From the NCBI GenBank assembly GCA_964467925.1, contig CAYXSX010000001.1, positions 620,001 to 684,000 on the forward strand: a DNA stretch of 64,000 nucleotides, in the 5' to 3' direction. The notes below the pieces were generated by a model, which saw only the letters and a program-made list of their open reading frames with translations, did no database searches and had not been told where the DNA came from. Position numbers and translations under genes: made by a program. This DNA is from CAYXSX01 sp964467925. Lineage in GTDB: Bacteria > Pseudomonadota > Alphaproteobacteria > Micavibrionales > Micavibrionaceae. This document shows, piece after piece, positions 49,387 to 59,400 of this stretch (position 1 is the first letter of the stretch; each line of letters opens with the position of its first letter).

Positions 49387-51033
49387 TTATTCAAAAAATA
49401 AGGGACCAACAGAGGAGGTAGATGCCGGTAAAGCAGGCGGCAGGAGGACAGAATGCAAATACTTGCGATATCGTGAAATGTCGGAAGATAATGAGCGCAT
49501 TCTAGTTATACTGTCCACCAGAGCTTCTTTGGGAGTTTGCCTACAGCCCTCTTCAATATTAAAAATTATGATTTTATCGTCATCCAGTGCAGCCGGATTT
49601 TCCCCTGCCCAGCTTTCTAACGCATCACAAAAGGAAGAAACACATTGCCCCAGCTCTTCATATGACTCCGCGTTTTCAAATCTTTTCTTCCATTCGCCGC
49701 CTGAAAATTCCTGCTCCGTACAAGACATTACTTGATGCAAACGTCCTATAAATCGTTTTTTCGCCAAATCCAGATTTCTTACTAACGACCGCATTTGTAT
49801 CGCCTTAGCAATCGCTTTCATAACTTCTTCCCCCAACCAATCAGAATGGCGTTCATTAACCTGCCCGCTATACGGATGCCTGCCGTTTGAAGAAACAAGC
49901 GCCCCAAAGTCTGTTTTCAAAGGAGTGTAGTATTTCCCAGAGCCGCCGTAATCATCATTATATTTCACGACGTTACCGAAACGTGAAAGCTGCAAAATTT
50001 TTGAATTCAGGAAAGGGCTTCCCTTAAAAAAACCATGGTAGTGGCACAGTAAAAAGATAACAAATAAATGCCCAAATTCGTGCGCCAGCAATCCGAGCGT
50101 ATGAATGTCGTGATACGTTAAATAACCATCGTCACAAGCATTGTTAATGCCGAAAATCAACCCCAGCGGTTTTACATCATACCCATCCGGACTTTCCCGT
50201 AGAAAAGCATGCATGGCGGATTGAAACAACCTGCCTTGCTTATCGGCTTTCGGCTCTTCGTTATAATCTTCTTCTGCAGGCTGAGGAATACCCCAGATAT
50301 CGGCCATCTCCCGCATGAAAAAATTCACCATGAACTTTCTGTCCTCACGGGATTTCATCAAGGGCGCATCAGTATCCGAACACTCCCCTTCCGTCAAAAA
50401 GGCGTCAAAAAGCCTCGCATAAACCGGATTGATAATAATGCGCCGGGACAGTTCTTCTATGCAAGCCCTGTGATATGTTTTAATTTCCTCGGGAATATGA
50501 AGGGCGAAAACCAGCTTTTTATGCGCCTCTTCATTTGCTCTGGGATCGAAGCTGCCCCACTGCTCTAGAAAACCAAGAAACGCTAACTGCTGCTCTTCAC
50601 TCATTGCTTGCAATTCAGCCAGCGTACTATGTTCATACAACAACATCGCCGCTTTTTCAGCTACGGTAATTAAATCAATATCGCCGCCTATTGTTAGAAA
50701 GTCACCTTTCTTTATAGACTCGAAAAATATATGCGGTGCAATTTCACTATCGACAGCAAAAGGAACTTCATCATGGGGTATCTGTGTCAAATTCACCAAA
50801 CCAGACATGAACTGCCTCTCTTCAGTCGCCAGTTTCGTATAAAAAGCTTCGGACGCAGAGGGAGATAGCGGCAATACGTTGAAAAGGAAGTGGCAAGGCC
50901 CTTGAGCGTGATCTATCAGGACAGCGCAAAAATCATCATATGTACCAAGGCCAGGCACCGAAGCACTTTTATGCCTCTCATACAAAACCCACAAAACGGC
51001 CTTAGAATATTGGAACGATATTTCTTTTGACAT
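49387..51033 (-). CDS. Large orphan protein with a zincin-type HEFGH motif
   Basis: The 548-residue protein has no signal peptide or membrane segment. Near residue 318 it carries LLAHEFGHLFVIFLL, an HExxH zinc-protease motif, followed about 85 residues later by NERHSDWLGEEVM, which could supply the third (glutamate or aspartate) ligand. The N-terminal half is mostly helical and unassigned; several cysteines lie in the C-terminal part. I do not recognise the family. It looks AT-richer than the flanking genes. It sits between the histidine phosphatase and hda and is likely an acquired gene, possibly an effector, toxin or defence protease; that is guesswork. Confidence 0.65.
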   Translation of the reverse strand: MSKEISFQYSKAVLWVLYERHKSASVPGLGTYDDFCAVLIDHAQGPCHFLFNVLPLSPSASEAFYTKLATEERQFMSGLVNLTQIPHDEVPFAVDSEIAPHIFFESIKKGDFLTIGGDIDLITVAEKAAMLLYEHSTLAELQAMSEEQQLAFLGFLEQWGSFDPRANEEAHKKLVFALHIPEEIKTYHRACIEELSRRIIINPVYARLFDAFLTEGECSDTDAPLMKSREDRKFMVNFFMREMADIWGIPQPAEEDYNEEPKADKQGRLFQSAMHAFLRESPDGYDVKPLGLIFGINNACDDGYLTYHDIHTLGLLAHEFGHLFVIFLLCHYHGFFKGSPFLNSKILQLSRFGNVVKYNDDYGGSGKYYTPLKTDFGALVSSNGRHPYSGQVNERHSDWLGEEVMKAIAKAIQMRSLVRNLDLAKKRFIGRLHQVMSCTEQEFSGGEWKKRFENAESYEELGQCVSSFCDALESWAGENPAALDDDKIIIFNIEEGCRQTPKEALVDSITRMRSLSSDISRYRKYLHSVLLPPALPASTSSVGPLFFE

Positions 51034-51081
51034 AGCGTCTATTTAATTAAAAACAACAAATATGTCAAATAAAATTACATT

Positions 51082-51783
51082 TTAGGCACCATCGACTTGC
51101 ATCGCGCTCAGAACATCACGCAATAGCGGGACGGTGATTTTGCGTTTTTGGGCGAGAGCGAGAGCGTCAGTTTTTGCGACAATGTCTCTTGCAGCGTCAA
51201 AAGACCGTTCCATCCGCGGCAAGATATAGGAAATTACGTCACTGGTCGCGCTGAGCTGACGATCGGCGAACAGTTTGATCAGCACGGAACCCAGCAGCAT
51301 ATCGTCTGGCGGCTTGATTTCGGCCAGCGGTGCGGCGCGAAAGCGTGAGGCGAGGTCAGCCACGACAAAGGGCACCTCGGTCGCCGTCATGCGCATCGTC
51401 ACCATCATGGAGCGTTTTTCTTCCTTCAGGATGTTATATATATGAAACAATGTCGCTTCTGCTTCTCTTTCACCCAGCCATGGATCGAGCCCGTCGATCA
51501 GAATATGCGGCCCGGCGGCGCAAATCTGCTCTGCGCTGCGTGAAACCAGCATTTCGGGACGAATGGCTTCGGCCTGCGCCCGTTCCCGCCATACCGCCGC
51601 AAGGTGCGATTTCCCGCTTGCCGCAGGGCCGGAGATGATGAGCAAGGGCGCGGGCCATTCGGGCCAGCGGTCAATCCACGCAACCGCGTCGCGGTTGCTT
51701 TGTGTCACCAGAAAATCATCGCGGGCCAGCGCGCTTCGCGCCGGAAGATCAAAGGGTATTTGTTGTGGTGCCCGCAAAGCCAT
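51082..51783 (-). CDS. hda: Hda-like regulatory inactivator of DnaA (DnaA-family ATPase)
   Basis: About 233 residues from the ATG at 51783 (GGGGTGA upstream; the longer frame to 51942 runs into perM). It begins with QIPFDLPARSALARDDFLVTQ, the clamp-binding QxPFDLP motif plus DnaA-like start. Walker A is ISGPAASGKSHLAAVWRE and Walker B HILIDGLDPW, with sensor regions VTMRMTATEV and SRFRAAP. It is the short, domain III-only form that with the sliding clamp stimulates ATP hydrolysis by DnaA. It is last in the DUF2066-perM-hda operon. Confidence 0.92.
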   Translation of the reverse strand: MALRAPQQIPFDLPARSALARDDFLVTQSNRDAVAWIDRWPEWPAPLLIISGPAASGKSHLAAVWRERAQAEAIRPEMLVSRSAEQICAAGPHILIDGLDPWLGEREAEATLFHIYNILKEEKRSMMVTMRMTATEVPFVVADLASRFRAAPLAEIKPPDDMLLGSVLIKLFADRQLSATSDVISYILPRMERSFDAARDIVAKTDALALAQKRKITVPLLRDVLSAMQVDGA

Positions 51784-51799
51784 GATCAAATCACCCCGC

Positions 51800-52933
51800 T
51801 TAACGCTTGCGCTTCGAAGGGCCGGATTTGGAGGCGGATTTCTTTTTACCTGTGCCACTACCCTTATTGCTGCCCTTGTAAAGATCGCTTTCCTTATACC
51901 GCCCGACGCCGAACGCGGCCAGAACGCCGATTGCCGCGGCAACGGGCACAGCCAGAAGCATGCCGACGATCCCGAACAGGCTGCCGCCCGCCAGCACGGC
52001 GAAAAACACCCAGAGCGGGTGCATGCCTACACTGCCACCCACCAATTTAGGCGTTAGGAAATTGCCCTCTATAATCTGGCCAGCGATAAACACACCCACA
52101 ACCTGCGCCAGAAACACCCAATCGCCCGCCTGAAGCCAGGCCACGCCCGCGCTGACGATCAGCCCCAGCGTCGAGCCGACCATAGGGATGATAGAAATCA
52201 GTCCTGCGCCAAAACCGATCAGGAAACCGTATTTCAGGCCCAAGAGCGACAGAGCCAGCGCATAACCAAAGGCGAGCACCAGCGCGACCGTAATCTGGCC
52301 GCGCACAAACCCGGCGATTTTGGTATTGATGCTTGAAAGCAAATCGGTAATCGTTTCTTTGTGCTGGCGCGGCAAAAGTCCTTCTCCCCATTTTAAAATC
52401 GCGGGCCATTCCTTCATCATGAAATAAGCCACAAGCGGAGCAATGACCGCAAGCATTACCAGCGCTCCGGCAAAATTGCCTAGCGCCTGTCCGCCTGCGG
52501 CGATCTTGCCCAAAATTGTGTTCCCCGCGTTAAGCGCCTGACCCGATTGCCCGCTTAACATTGCCTTTAAATCGACATCCGTTTGCTGGCCGATCCACCA
52601 TTGCGCCTGATTGATATAAGGCTGCGCCAGATCGATAAGGCGCTCTATGTATGCGGGAAGATTGTCGGAAACTTGCATGGTTTCACGCACGATCAGCGGC
52701 GCGGTCACGGCGATGATGGCGATGACAAAGGCGAAAAACAGCGTCAGAATAAAAATGGCGGAAAGGTTGCGCGAAAACCCCGCCGCCGCCATTTTATTCA
52801 AGGTGGGATTGAGCAGGTAGGCAACCGCGATACCGACAATAAAGGGCGTTAAAATTGACTGGAGCAGGAAGACGAATCCCAAAAATGCGGCCAGAACCGC
52901 GAACCAGAATAAAACATGGAATCTAAACTGCAT
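51800..52933 (-). CDS. AI-2E family transporter (PerM-like)
   Basis: About 377 residues from the ATG at 52933 (the longer frame to 53062 overlaps DUF2066). Eight or so membrane helices, with the family signatures FIVGIAVAYLLNPTLNKM, KYGFLIGFGAGLISIIPMVGS and GQIIEGNFLTPKLVGGSVGMHPLWVFFAVLAGG; a basic C-terminal tail. Members export small molecules or act as Na+/H+ antiporters; the substrate here is unknown. It lies 16 bp after DUF2066 and 16 bp before hda. Confidence 0.9.
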   Translation of the reverse strand: MQFRFHVLFWFAVLAAFLGFVFLLQSILTPFIVGIAVAYLLNPTLNKMAAAGFSRNLSAIFILTLFFAFVIAIIAVTAPLIVRETMQVSDNLPAYIERLIDLAQPYINQAQWWIGQQTDVDLKAMLSGQSGQALNAGNTILGKIAAGGQALGNFAGALVMLAVIAPLVAYFMMKEWPAILKWGEGLLPRQHKETITDLLSSINTKIAGFVRGQITVALVLAFGYALALSLLGLKYGFLIGFGAGLISIIPMVGSTLGLIVSAGVAWLQAGDWVFLAQVVGVFIAGQIIEGNFLTPKLVGGSVGMHPLWVFFAVLAGGSLFGIVGMLLAVPVAAAIGVLAAFGVGRYKESDLYKGSNKGSGTGKKKSASKSGPSKRKR

Positions 52934-52949
52934 GGTTTTTTCCCAATAT

Positions 52950-54323
52950 TTAGCGCCAAATCCGTTTAAGCCACGGCTCGCGGCCCTCTTCCGGCTGGAG
53001 CTTTGGTTGCACTTCGCTTTCCTGCGGCGAAACCGGCTCGGCCAGACGCTCTTGCCCTTCATAGCCCTCAGCAGGCATTTCCTGCATCACACCTTCCTGA
53101 GACTCGTAATAAGCAGGCGGGTCGAAATCGATGTCTTCGGGTTTATAGCGGTTCAGGTACAGTTCGTACAAAAGCGTGGTGGCACTAGAACCATCGGAAT
53201 CGAAGCCGATACGTGGCTGGGTGAGGGTTATATCCGCTTGGGCCAGCGCAAGGCGCAGGCGTTTTTCCGCGCCCTGAAAGATAAGTTCAACAATGGCATG
53301 ATCGCGAGCGAGGTTCTGCAATTTTACTTCCTCCACTCCGCGCACAGCGGAAAGAACGGATTGCGTTTCCGCCCATTGATGAAGATTGCCGAAACGCACC
53401 TTGACCTGCATGCTGTTGCCCTGTTCCGGGCTGGCGACGGTTTGTGCCTTCCAGTCACGCTGGATGACACCGCGAACCTGTTCCACCGCACGGCTATAAA
53501 GCATGGACTTTGTCTCTCCCTCCAGCGGCTCTATATCGATCTGGTTAACGTGCTCGGGGCGCAGGCCGTCTGTGCGGTATACATGAATGCTGAGCGCACC
53601 GCGGGCAGGATCGTCAGGGCCGTATACCGAAGCCAGATTGGCATCGGGCACGGCCAAAAGCATGATCGCCTCGCCCGCATTATAGCGCGCAAGCATGCGG
53701 CGGAGCGACGCCTCGTCATAAGTCAGCGCCGCATCGCCGCCGATGTCGTTTACATCTTCCAGATCGCCGATCGGCACGGCAATGGGAACGATACCGCGCA
53801 GGGAATCGGTACGCTTCCACGCCGCCATCCACGGATTTTGTTCGTCCCAAAGAACGGGCTGAACGCCGGCCTGATAAAAGGGCAAAACAAGCACGGGCTT
53901 GCTGGTCACATCGGTATAGCCCACACCCTGACCGCCGAAAAAGCGCCGCACTTCATCAGGGTCGAAGCGGAACGTATAGGTGGCAATATATTGAACGCGG
54001 GAGATTTTCTCGTCCGTAATCTCGAAATCCTTGATCATTGTGGAAATCGTGGTTGGGTCGGGCGCGACCGTGGACTGCGCCTGCCCTTCGGCGACCATTC
54101 GCCCTGCCAGAATGCCGAAGGCCGTGGCTTGTGCCTGCTCGAAGGCCAACTGGCGCGCCTTGGCGGCGTCATCGGCCGTAACATCGACCGCTACTCCCTC
54201 CACCGTAAAAAGCGTATCGGCGGCGCGCGCGGGCACGCCAGCCCCCCCAAGCAGCAAAATCGCACAAAAAATTGCGCAAAGGACTGTACGGGCAAGGGGA
54301 AAATGCTTATAGAGTATGGCCAT
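52950..54323 (-). CDS. DUF2066-domain periplasmic protein
   Basis: The 457-residue protein has a signal peptide (VLCAIFCAILLLGGAGVPARA) and the DUF2066 region to about residue 250: LFTVEGVAVDVTADDAAKARQLAFEQAQ, DFEITDEKISRVQYIATYTFRFD, VLVLPFYQAG. The C-terminal 200 residues hold further alpha/beta repeats and an acidic tail. Function is unknown across the family. Its place ahead of perM and hda is common in alphaproteobacteria. It is divergent from purM; the two starts are 58 bp apart. Confidence 0.85.
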   Translation of the reverse strand: MAILYKHFPLARTVLCAIFCAILLLGGAGVPARAADTLFTVEGVAVDVTADDAAKARQLAFEQAQATAFGILAGRMVAEGQAQSTVAPDPTTISTMIKDFEITDEKISRVQYIATYTFRFDPDEVRRFFGGQGVGYTDVTSKPVLVLPFYQAGVQPVLWDEQNPWMAAWKRTDSLRGIVPIAVPIGDLEDVNDIGGDAALTYDEASLRRMLARYNAGEAIMLLAVPDANLASVYGPDDPARGALSIHVYRTDGLRPEHVNQIDIEPLEGETKSMLYSRAVEQVRGVIQRDWKAQTVASPEQGNSMQVKVRFGNLHQWAETQSVLSAVRGVEEVKLQNLARDHAIVELIFQGAEKRLRLALAQADITLTQPRIGFDSDGSSATTLLYELYLNRYKPEDIDFDPPAYYESQEGVMQEMPAEGYEGQERLAEPVSPQESEVQPKLQPEEGREPWLKRIWR

Positions 54324-54381
54324 ATTGTTCTCTTTAATTATGAAGAGTCCATGTTATAGCGCCTTAAGAGTAAGATGCAAA

Positions 54382-55485
54382 ATGAAACCCGATCAAACAA
54401 CGAAACAAAGTGCTTATAAAGAGGCCGGCGTCGATATAGACGAGGCCGCCGCCCTGATAGACCGGATCAAACCCCATGTCAAAAAGACCGAGCGCAGCGG
54501 CGTAATGTCCGGCCTTGGCGGGTTTGGCGCGTTATTCGACCTGCAGGAAACCGGAATTGAAGACCCCGTCATCGTTTCCGCCACGGACGGTGTGGGCACG
54601 AAGATCAAGATCGCCATCGAAACGGACAAGCATGACACGATCGGCATTGATTGTGTGGCCATGTGCGTGAACGACCTTGTGGTGCAAGGTGCGGAACCGC
54701 TGTTCTTCCTCGATTATTTTGCCTGCGGCAAGCTGGTAAACGATGTGGCCGAAAGCGTAATCGCCAGCGTGGCCGAAGGATGCCAGATGGCGGGATGCGC
54801 CCTGATCGGCGGGGAAACCGCAGAAATGCCGGGCCTTTATGCACCCGGCGATTACGACCTTGCAGGCTTTAGCGTCGGCGCGGTCAGCCGTTCACAGATG
54901 ATCACCGGCGAAACTATTTCGGATGGCGACGTGATTCTGGGACTGGCCTCCAGCGGTGTGCATTCCAACGGCTTTTCGCTTGTAAGAAAGCTGGTCAAGG
55001 AAACCCAAGGCTTTACCTATGACAGCATTTCCCCCTTCCCCGACGGGCTTAGCCTTGGCGAATTATTGCTGATGCCCACGCGCATTTATGTACGCTCTTT
55101 GCTTGAGGCTTTCAAAATCAAGAACAGCGATGACAAGCCCGCCATCAAAGGGCTTGCGCATATCACAGGCGGCGGATTTATCGAGAATATTCCCCGCGTT
55201 CTGCCCGAGGACACCAAGGCCGTTCTGGATGCGACAAGCTGGGGGCTGCCGCCCATTTTCCATTGGCTGAAACAGATCGGCGGCCTGACGCATGACGATA
55301 TGGTCACCACGCTGAATTGCGGGATCGGCATGGCCGTTGTCTGCGCCCCGCAACATGTGGACGCCATCGCCGCGTCGCTTAAAAACTCAGGCGAAAGCGT
55401 TTCGCGAATCGGGAAAATCGAAAAACGCAGCGAGGGTGAAGAGCCTATCATCGTTAAAAACCTGGACAACGCATGGCAGGATTAG
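54382..55485 (+). CDS. purM: Phosphoribosylformylglycinamidine cyclo-ligase (AIR synthetase)
   Basis: About 367 residues from the ATG at 54382 (the longer frame from 54316 runs into the neighbouring gene's leader). It closes the imidazole ring in purine synthesis. Seen are KQSAYKEAGVDIDEAAALID, the ATP-binding SATDGVGTKIKIA, IDCVAMCVNDLVVQGAEPLFFLDY, GCALIGGETAEMPG, GLASSGVHSNGFSLVRK and LAHITGGGFIENIPR. It overlaps purN by 13 bp, so the pair is translated together. Confidence 0.97.
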   Translation: MKPDQTTKQSAYKEAGVDIDEAAALIDRIKPHVKKTERSGVMSGLGGFGALFDLQETGIEDPVIVSATDGVGTKIKIAIETDKHDTIGIDCVAMCVNDLVVQGAEPLFFLDYFACGKLVNDVAESVIASVAEGCQMAGCALIGGETAEMPGLYAPGDYDLAGFSVGAVSRSQMITGETISDGDVILGLASSGVHSNGFSLVRKLVKETQGFTYDSISPFPDGLSLGELLLMPTRIYVRSLLEAFKIKNSDDKPAIKGLAHITGGGFIENIPRVLPEDTKAVLDATSWGLPPIFHWLKQIGGLTHDDMVTTLNCGIGMAVVCAPQHVDAIAASLKNSGESVSRIGKIEKRSEGEEPIIVKNLDNAWQD

Positions 55486-56096
55486 GTCGCGATATTCCCC
55501 TAAAGCTCGCGGTTTTTATTTCGGGCCGCGGCTCGAACATGCAGGCACTTATTGATGCCTGCGCGGGTGAAGATTACCCCGCGAAAATTGAACTGGTTCT
55601 TTCCAACAAGGCGGATGCGGCGGGCATACAAAGGGCGCAAGAGGCCGGCCTTAAAACCGCAATCGTCAGCCACCGCGATTTCGAAAACCGTGCGGCGTTC
55701 GAACAAGCAATTCTCGATACGCTTGCCGATCACGAAATCGACCTCATTTGCCTTGCCGGATTTATGCGCATACTGAGCCCGCATTTCATAGAGAACTGGC
55801 CGGGCATGATTATCAATATCCACCCTTCTCTGCTGCCCGCTTATAAAGGGGTAGATACCCATGCGCGGGTGCTGGCCGATGGCGGCAAGGAATCTGGATG
55901 CAGTGTGCATTTCGTCGTGCCGGAAGTGGACGCCGGGGAAATTATCCTTCAGCGGCGGGTAGACGTTCTGGAGGGTGATACGCCGGAGACGCTGGCGGCG
56001 CGCATACTGGAGCAGGAACATATCGCCTATCCCGAGGCTGTACTGAAAATCGCGCGGGGAGAGGTCAAGCCGCCGCCCAAAAACGCGGTTGAATAG
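55473..56096 (+). CDS. purN: Phosphoribosylglycinamide formyltransferase
   Basis: The 207-residue enzyme transfers a formyl group from formyl-tetrahydrofolate to GAR. Seen are VFISGRGSNMQALIDAC at the N-terminus, LAGFMRILSPHFIENWPGMIINIHPSLLPAYKG with the catalytic asparagine and histidine, GCSVHFVVPEVDAGEII with the catalytic aspartate, and a normal C-terminus. The start overlaps the end of purM. Confidence 0.97.
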   Translation: MAGLGRDIPLKLAVFISGRGSNMQALIDACAGEDYPAKIELVLSNKADAAGIQRAQEAGLKTAIVSHRDFENRAAFEQAILDTLADHEIDLICLAGFMRILSPHFIENWPGMIINIHPSLLPAYKGVDTHARVLADGGKESGCSVHFVVPEVDAGEIILQRRVDVLEGDTPETLAARILEQEHIAYPEAVLKIARGEVKPPPKNAVE

Positions 56097-56159
56097 CGCG
56101 GCAATTACTTTTAGAATCTGTTTTATAAAATTCACATCCACAGTAAGGAAATACAATCA

Positions 56160-56303
56160 ATGGCCAGCTCCGAACCCGTCAAAGTAAGCCCGAAAGACCT
56201 TAAAAACGCACAAAGCTTTTACCACTCTTTCATTCAGGCCGGAAAATGGGGCATGATCGTCATTGCGTCGTTTCTCCTTCTGATGGCATTGATTTTCGTC
56301 TAG
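56160..56303 (+). CDS. aa3-type cytochrome c oxidase subunit IV (bacterial short form)
   Basis: The 47-residue protein has a polar N-terminus, then QSFYHSFIQAGKWGMIVIA and SFLLLMALIFV, the single membrane helix pattern of the very small oxidase subunit IV found in alphaproteobacteria. AAGGAA lies 12 bases upstream of the ATG. The other oxidase genes are not in this window. It is short but well supported by pattern. Confidence 0.75.
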   Translation: MASSEPVKVSPKDLKNAQSFYHSFIQAGKWGMIVIASFLLLMALIFV

Positions 56304-56365
56304 TAAACGGCTTAAGGCTTTTACGCAAAGCCGTCCGCCAAGCTTTTCCTTAAGCTATTTCTGTA

Positions 56366-56371
56366 TATAAT
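56366..56371 (+). promoter_or_regulatory. Candidate -10 box (TATAAT) before the 7TM kinase
   Basis: A perfect TATAAT lies about 62 bp upstream of the kinase start; the -35 (TTTTCC, 16 bp upstream) is weak. It sits downstream of a small inverted repeat (ACGGCTT at 56307-56313 with AAGCCGT at 56328-56334) that may end the purMN-coxIV transcript, although it lacks a T run. Confidence 0.35.
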
Positions 56372-56433
56372 AGTCAGAGTACAGGGCATGCGCATCAGCC
56401 GTGCCTACCATCATCACGAGCGGATAAGAATAT

Positions 56434-59400
56434 TTGGGACAATCATATAAAAATCGGGAGCATAAATCATATGGGCGCCAGATGTTTATGGCGGGGCTTT
56501 TTGCCCTTGTTCTGTCCTGTTTTATCCTTCCCGCATTTCCGGCAAAGGCCCAGATTACCCCGACATCCCGCGCGATCCTGAGCGGCGAAGATGAAATCGT
56601 GCCGCTGGGGTCACATATTTACATTACCCCCGATCCGGAAAGAAAACTTAGTTATAACGTGGTGATCAACCGCCACCAAAGCAATACGCGCGGCATGCGC
56701 AAGGATCAGGAGATCATAAATCTGGGCGCGCCGCGTTCGCCCGTATGGCTGGTTTTCTCGGCGCTTAATAATTCCGGCACGCAAGACTGGGTTCTCGATT
56801 TCGGATCCATGTTCAACGGCCGCCTTGCCATGGTTCACAAGATACTGGTGCATAACCACACCACGGGCGAGACGTTTTCCCGCGTTCTGGAACAGGAAGG
56901 GCGGGAGGATAATCCACCGCAGGGGCCCGCCATTCCCATCAAGATTTCACAGGATCAGCTCAATCTTTTCGTCGTGTTTTTTGAGGCCGAAGGAGGCCTG
57001 CCCTCGCTCATCGCGCCGCGTCTGGTGCGGCAGGATTATTACATGAACAAGGCGGCCTCGCTGTCCCTTCCCGCCATGGTGACCTTTACGCTTCTTACAT
57101 TAATCGCCGGGTTTTTTATCGCCGCGGCCCTGATTTCAAAACAGCCGTTTTACACGCTGCTGAGCGGTTACTTCCTGAGCGCCATCCTGCTTTATGCCGT
57201 CATTCAGAACCTGTTCTACGCCAGCCACCCTCTGCTTAACGATTCGCTCGCCATTATTTTTGCCGCGTTCATCCTTCTGGGATTGGCATCGGCGAAATAC
57301 TTCCTCGGCATCCAGCAGGACGAACAGCAGGACCGTAAATTCCTTATGGCTTCGGGCGTATTTATTGCCGGCATCGCGCTGGCTAATATCATCCTTTGGA
57401 GTGCGGGAAACATCGCAGGCATGGGCGTTTTATTCGCGAGCGGCATCGCGGCCACCGGGCTTCTGGCCTATCTCGGTTTTGCGCAGGCCCAATACAGTAA
57501 GCTGCATGGCGTTCCGTTCGCTTTCGGGTGCATAGCGCTGGCGGGCGGCGGGCTCGTCAGCCTCGGGGCGGCATCGGGATTTATTGCCGTTACTCCGCTT
57601 ACACTGCATGCTTTTTGGATCGGGCTTATTTTAGAGGGAATACTTTTCATCAGCGCCGCACGGGTGAAGATCAAGACCGAGGAAGAGATCGAACGCCAGC
57701 GCGTAGAACGGGAAAGCCGCGAGGCGGAATCCCTCGCCCGGCTCAAACAATCCAAAGAATCTGCGGACCAGTCCCGCCTGCTGCGTGTCATCGAGCGAGA
57801 GCGCGAATTGATGACCGAACTGCGCGAGCGGGAAATGCAGCGCACGGAAGAAATGCGCCGTGCCAAGGAACAGGCCGACGAGGCCAACCGCGCGAAATCC
57901 GCTTTCCTTGCGGTGGTGAGCCATGAAATTCGTACGCCCATGACGGGCTTGATGGGAATGATCCGCCTTTTGCTGGAAAGCAAAATGAACGCGCAGCAGC
58001 ACGATTACATGCTGGCGATGCAAAAATCAGGCGATACGATGATGGCACTGCTCAACGATATTCTGGATTTCGAGAAAATCGAAAGCGGGTCGATGGAGAT
58101 GGAGAACGTCGATTTCGATCTGCCTAGGCTTGTGCAGGGCGTGGTCACGCTTATGTCCGCACATGCGGGAGAAAAAAACCTGAGCCTGAGCGCCGATATT
58201 CAGGGTGACGTGCCGCGCTTTGTAAAGGGGGACCCCACACGCCTTCGCCAGATCCTCCTCAACCTCGTGAACAACGCGCTGAAATTCACGCATGAGGGCG
58301 GGGTGACTATCGCCCTGAAGGCGGAAAAAGTGGAAAACCTGCCCGCCGGAATCGAGGGAGATTTCGAGGTTTATTTCGCCGTCAAAGATACCGGGATCGG
58401 CATTTCTCAGGAAGCGCAGGACAAGCTTTTTACACCTTTCTCGCAAGCCGACAGCTCTATCTCGCGTAAATTCGGCGGCACGGGGCTGGGCCTTACTATT
58501 TGTAAGCGTCTGGTGGAAGCGATGGGCGGAGCGATTTCACTTGAAAGCAAGGAGGGTGTGGGCACGACATTCTCTTTCTCCCTCCTGATGGTCGAGGCAC
58601 AAAAATCCGATGCGGATGAACGCGCGGCCCTCAAAGAACCAGCCCCGCAACAGGCCGATACCCCGGCACAAAAAATTCTGATCGTGGATGACAATGAAAT
58701 GAACCGGAAAGTTCTGGAAGGTTTCCTGAACAAGGCGGGTCATATCGTCACCCATAGCGACAGCGCGGAAGAAGCATTAGAGCTATGCCGGAAAAAAACT
58801 TTCGACCTCATTTTCATGGACATTAATATGAACGGAATGAGCGGGGTTGAAGCCGCCCGCGCCCTTCGTGCCATGCCGCCGCCCGCAGGGGAGATTCCCA
58901 TTATCGCACTGACCGGAAATGTGCGGGACGAGGACATCAAAACCTATTATGCCGCCAACATTAACGGCTTCCTTGCCAAACCGATCGATCCTGACAAGCT
59001 TTCGGCCATCATCCATAACGCCCATAAAGGTATGTTCGAAAATCCACTGAACGGTACGAAAGAAGGTGATAAAAGCGGATTGCCGGCAATTGACGAAAAC
59101 ACAGATACGTTTGATCTGGCGCTGGAAGGAGACGGCAAGGCGGCAGAAAAGACGCCAAAGGCCGCAAAGAAAGTGCCGTTGGAGGAAGAAGAAACAGAAC
59201 AGGATGAAAGCCTGTTTGATTGGGAGATGCTCGAAAGCCTGCTGGAAAGTCTTGGCGCGGACCAGTTAACGGGCCTGATCGACGGCTTTCTAGACAAGGC
59301 GAAAGAACTTATCGAAGCATTGGAAAAGGCGTCACAAAACCGTGACGCCGGAGCCGTTGTCGGGCGCTCTCATGAGCTCAAGGGCATGGCGGCAAATTTC

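Noticed and set aside
52932..54359. A 475-residue frame opposite the DUF2066 gene
   Set aside because: Antisense shadow; it also spans the divergent purM leader and shows no family pattern.
56307..56334. Inverted repeat ACGGCTT/AAGCCGT as a terminator after the oxidase subunit IV gene
   Set aside because: The loop is long and there is no T run, so it does not meet the usual terminator pattern.
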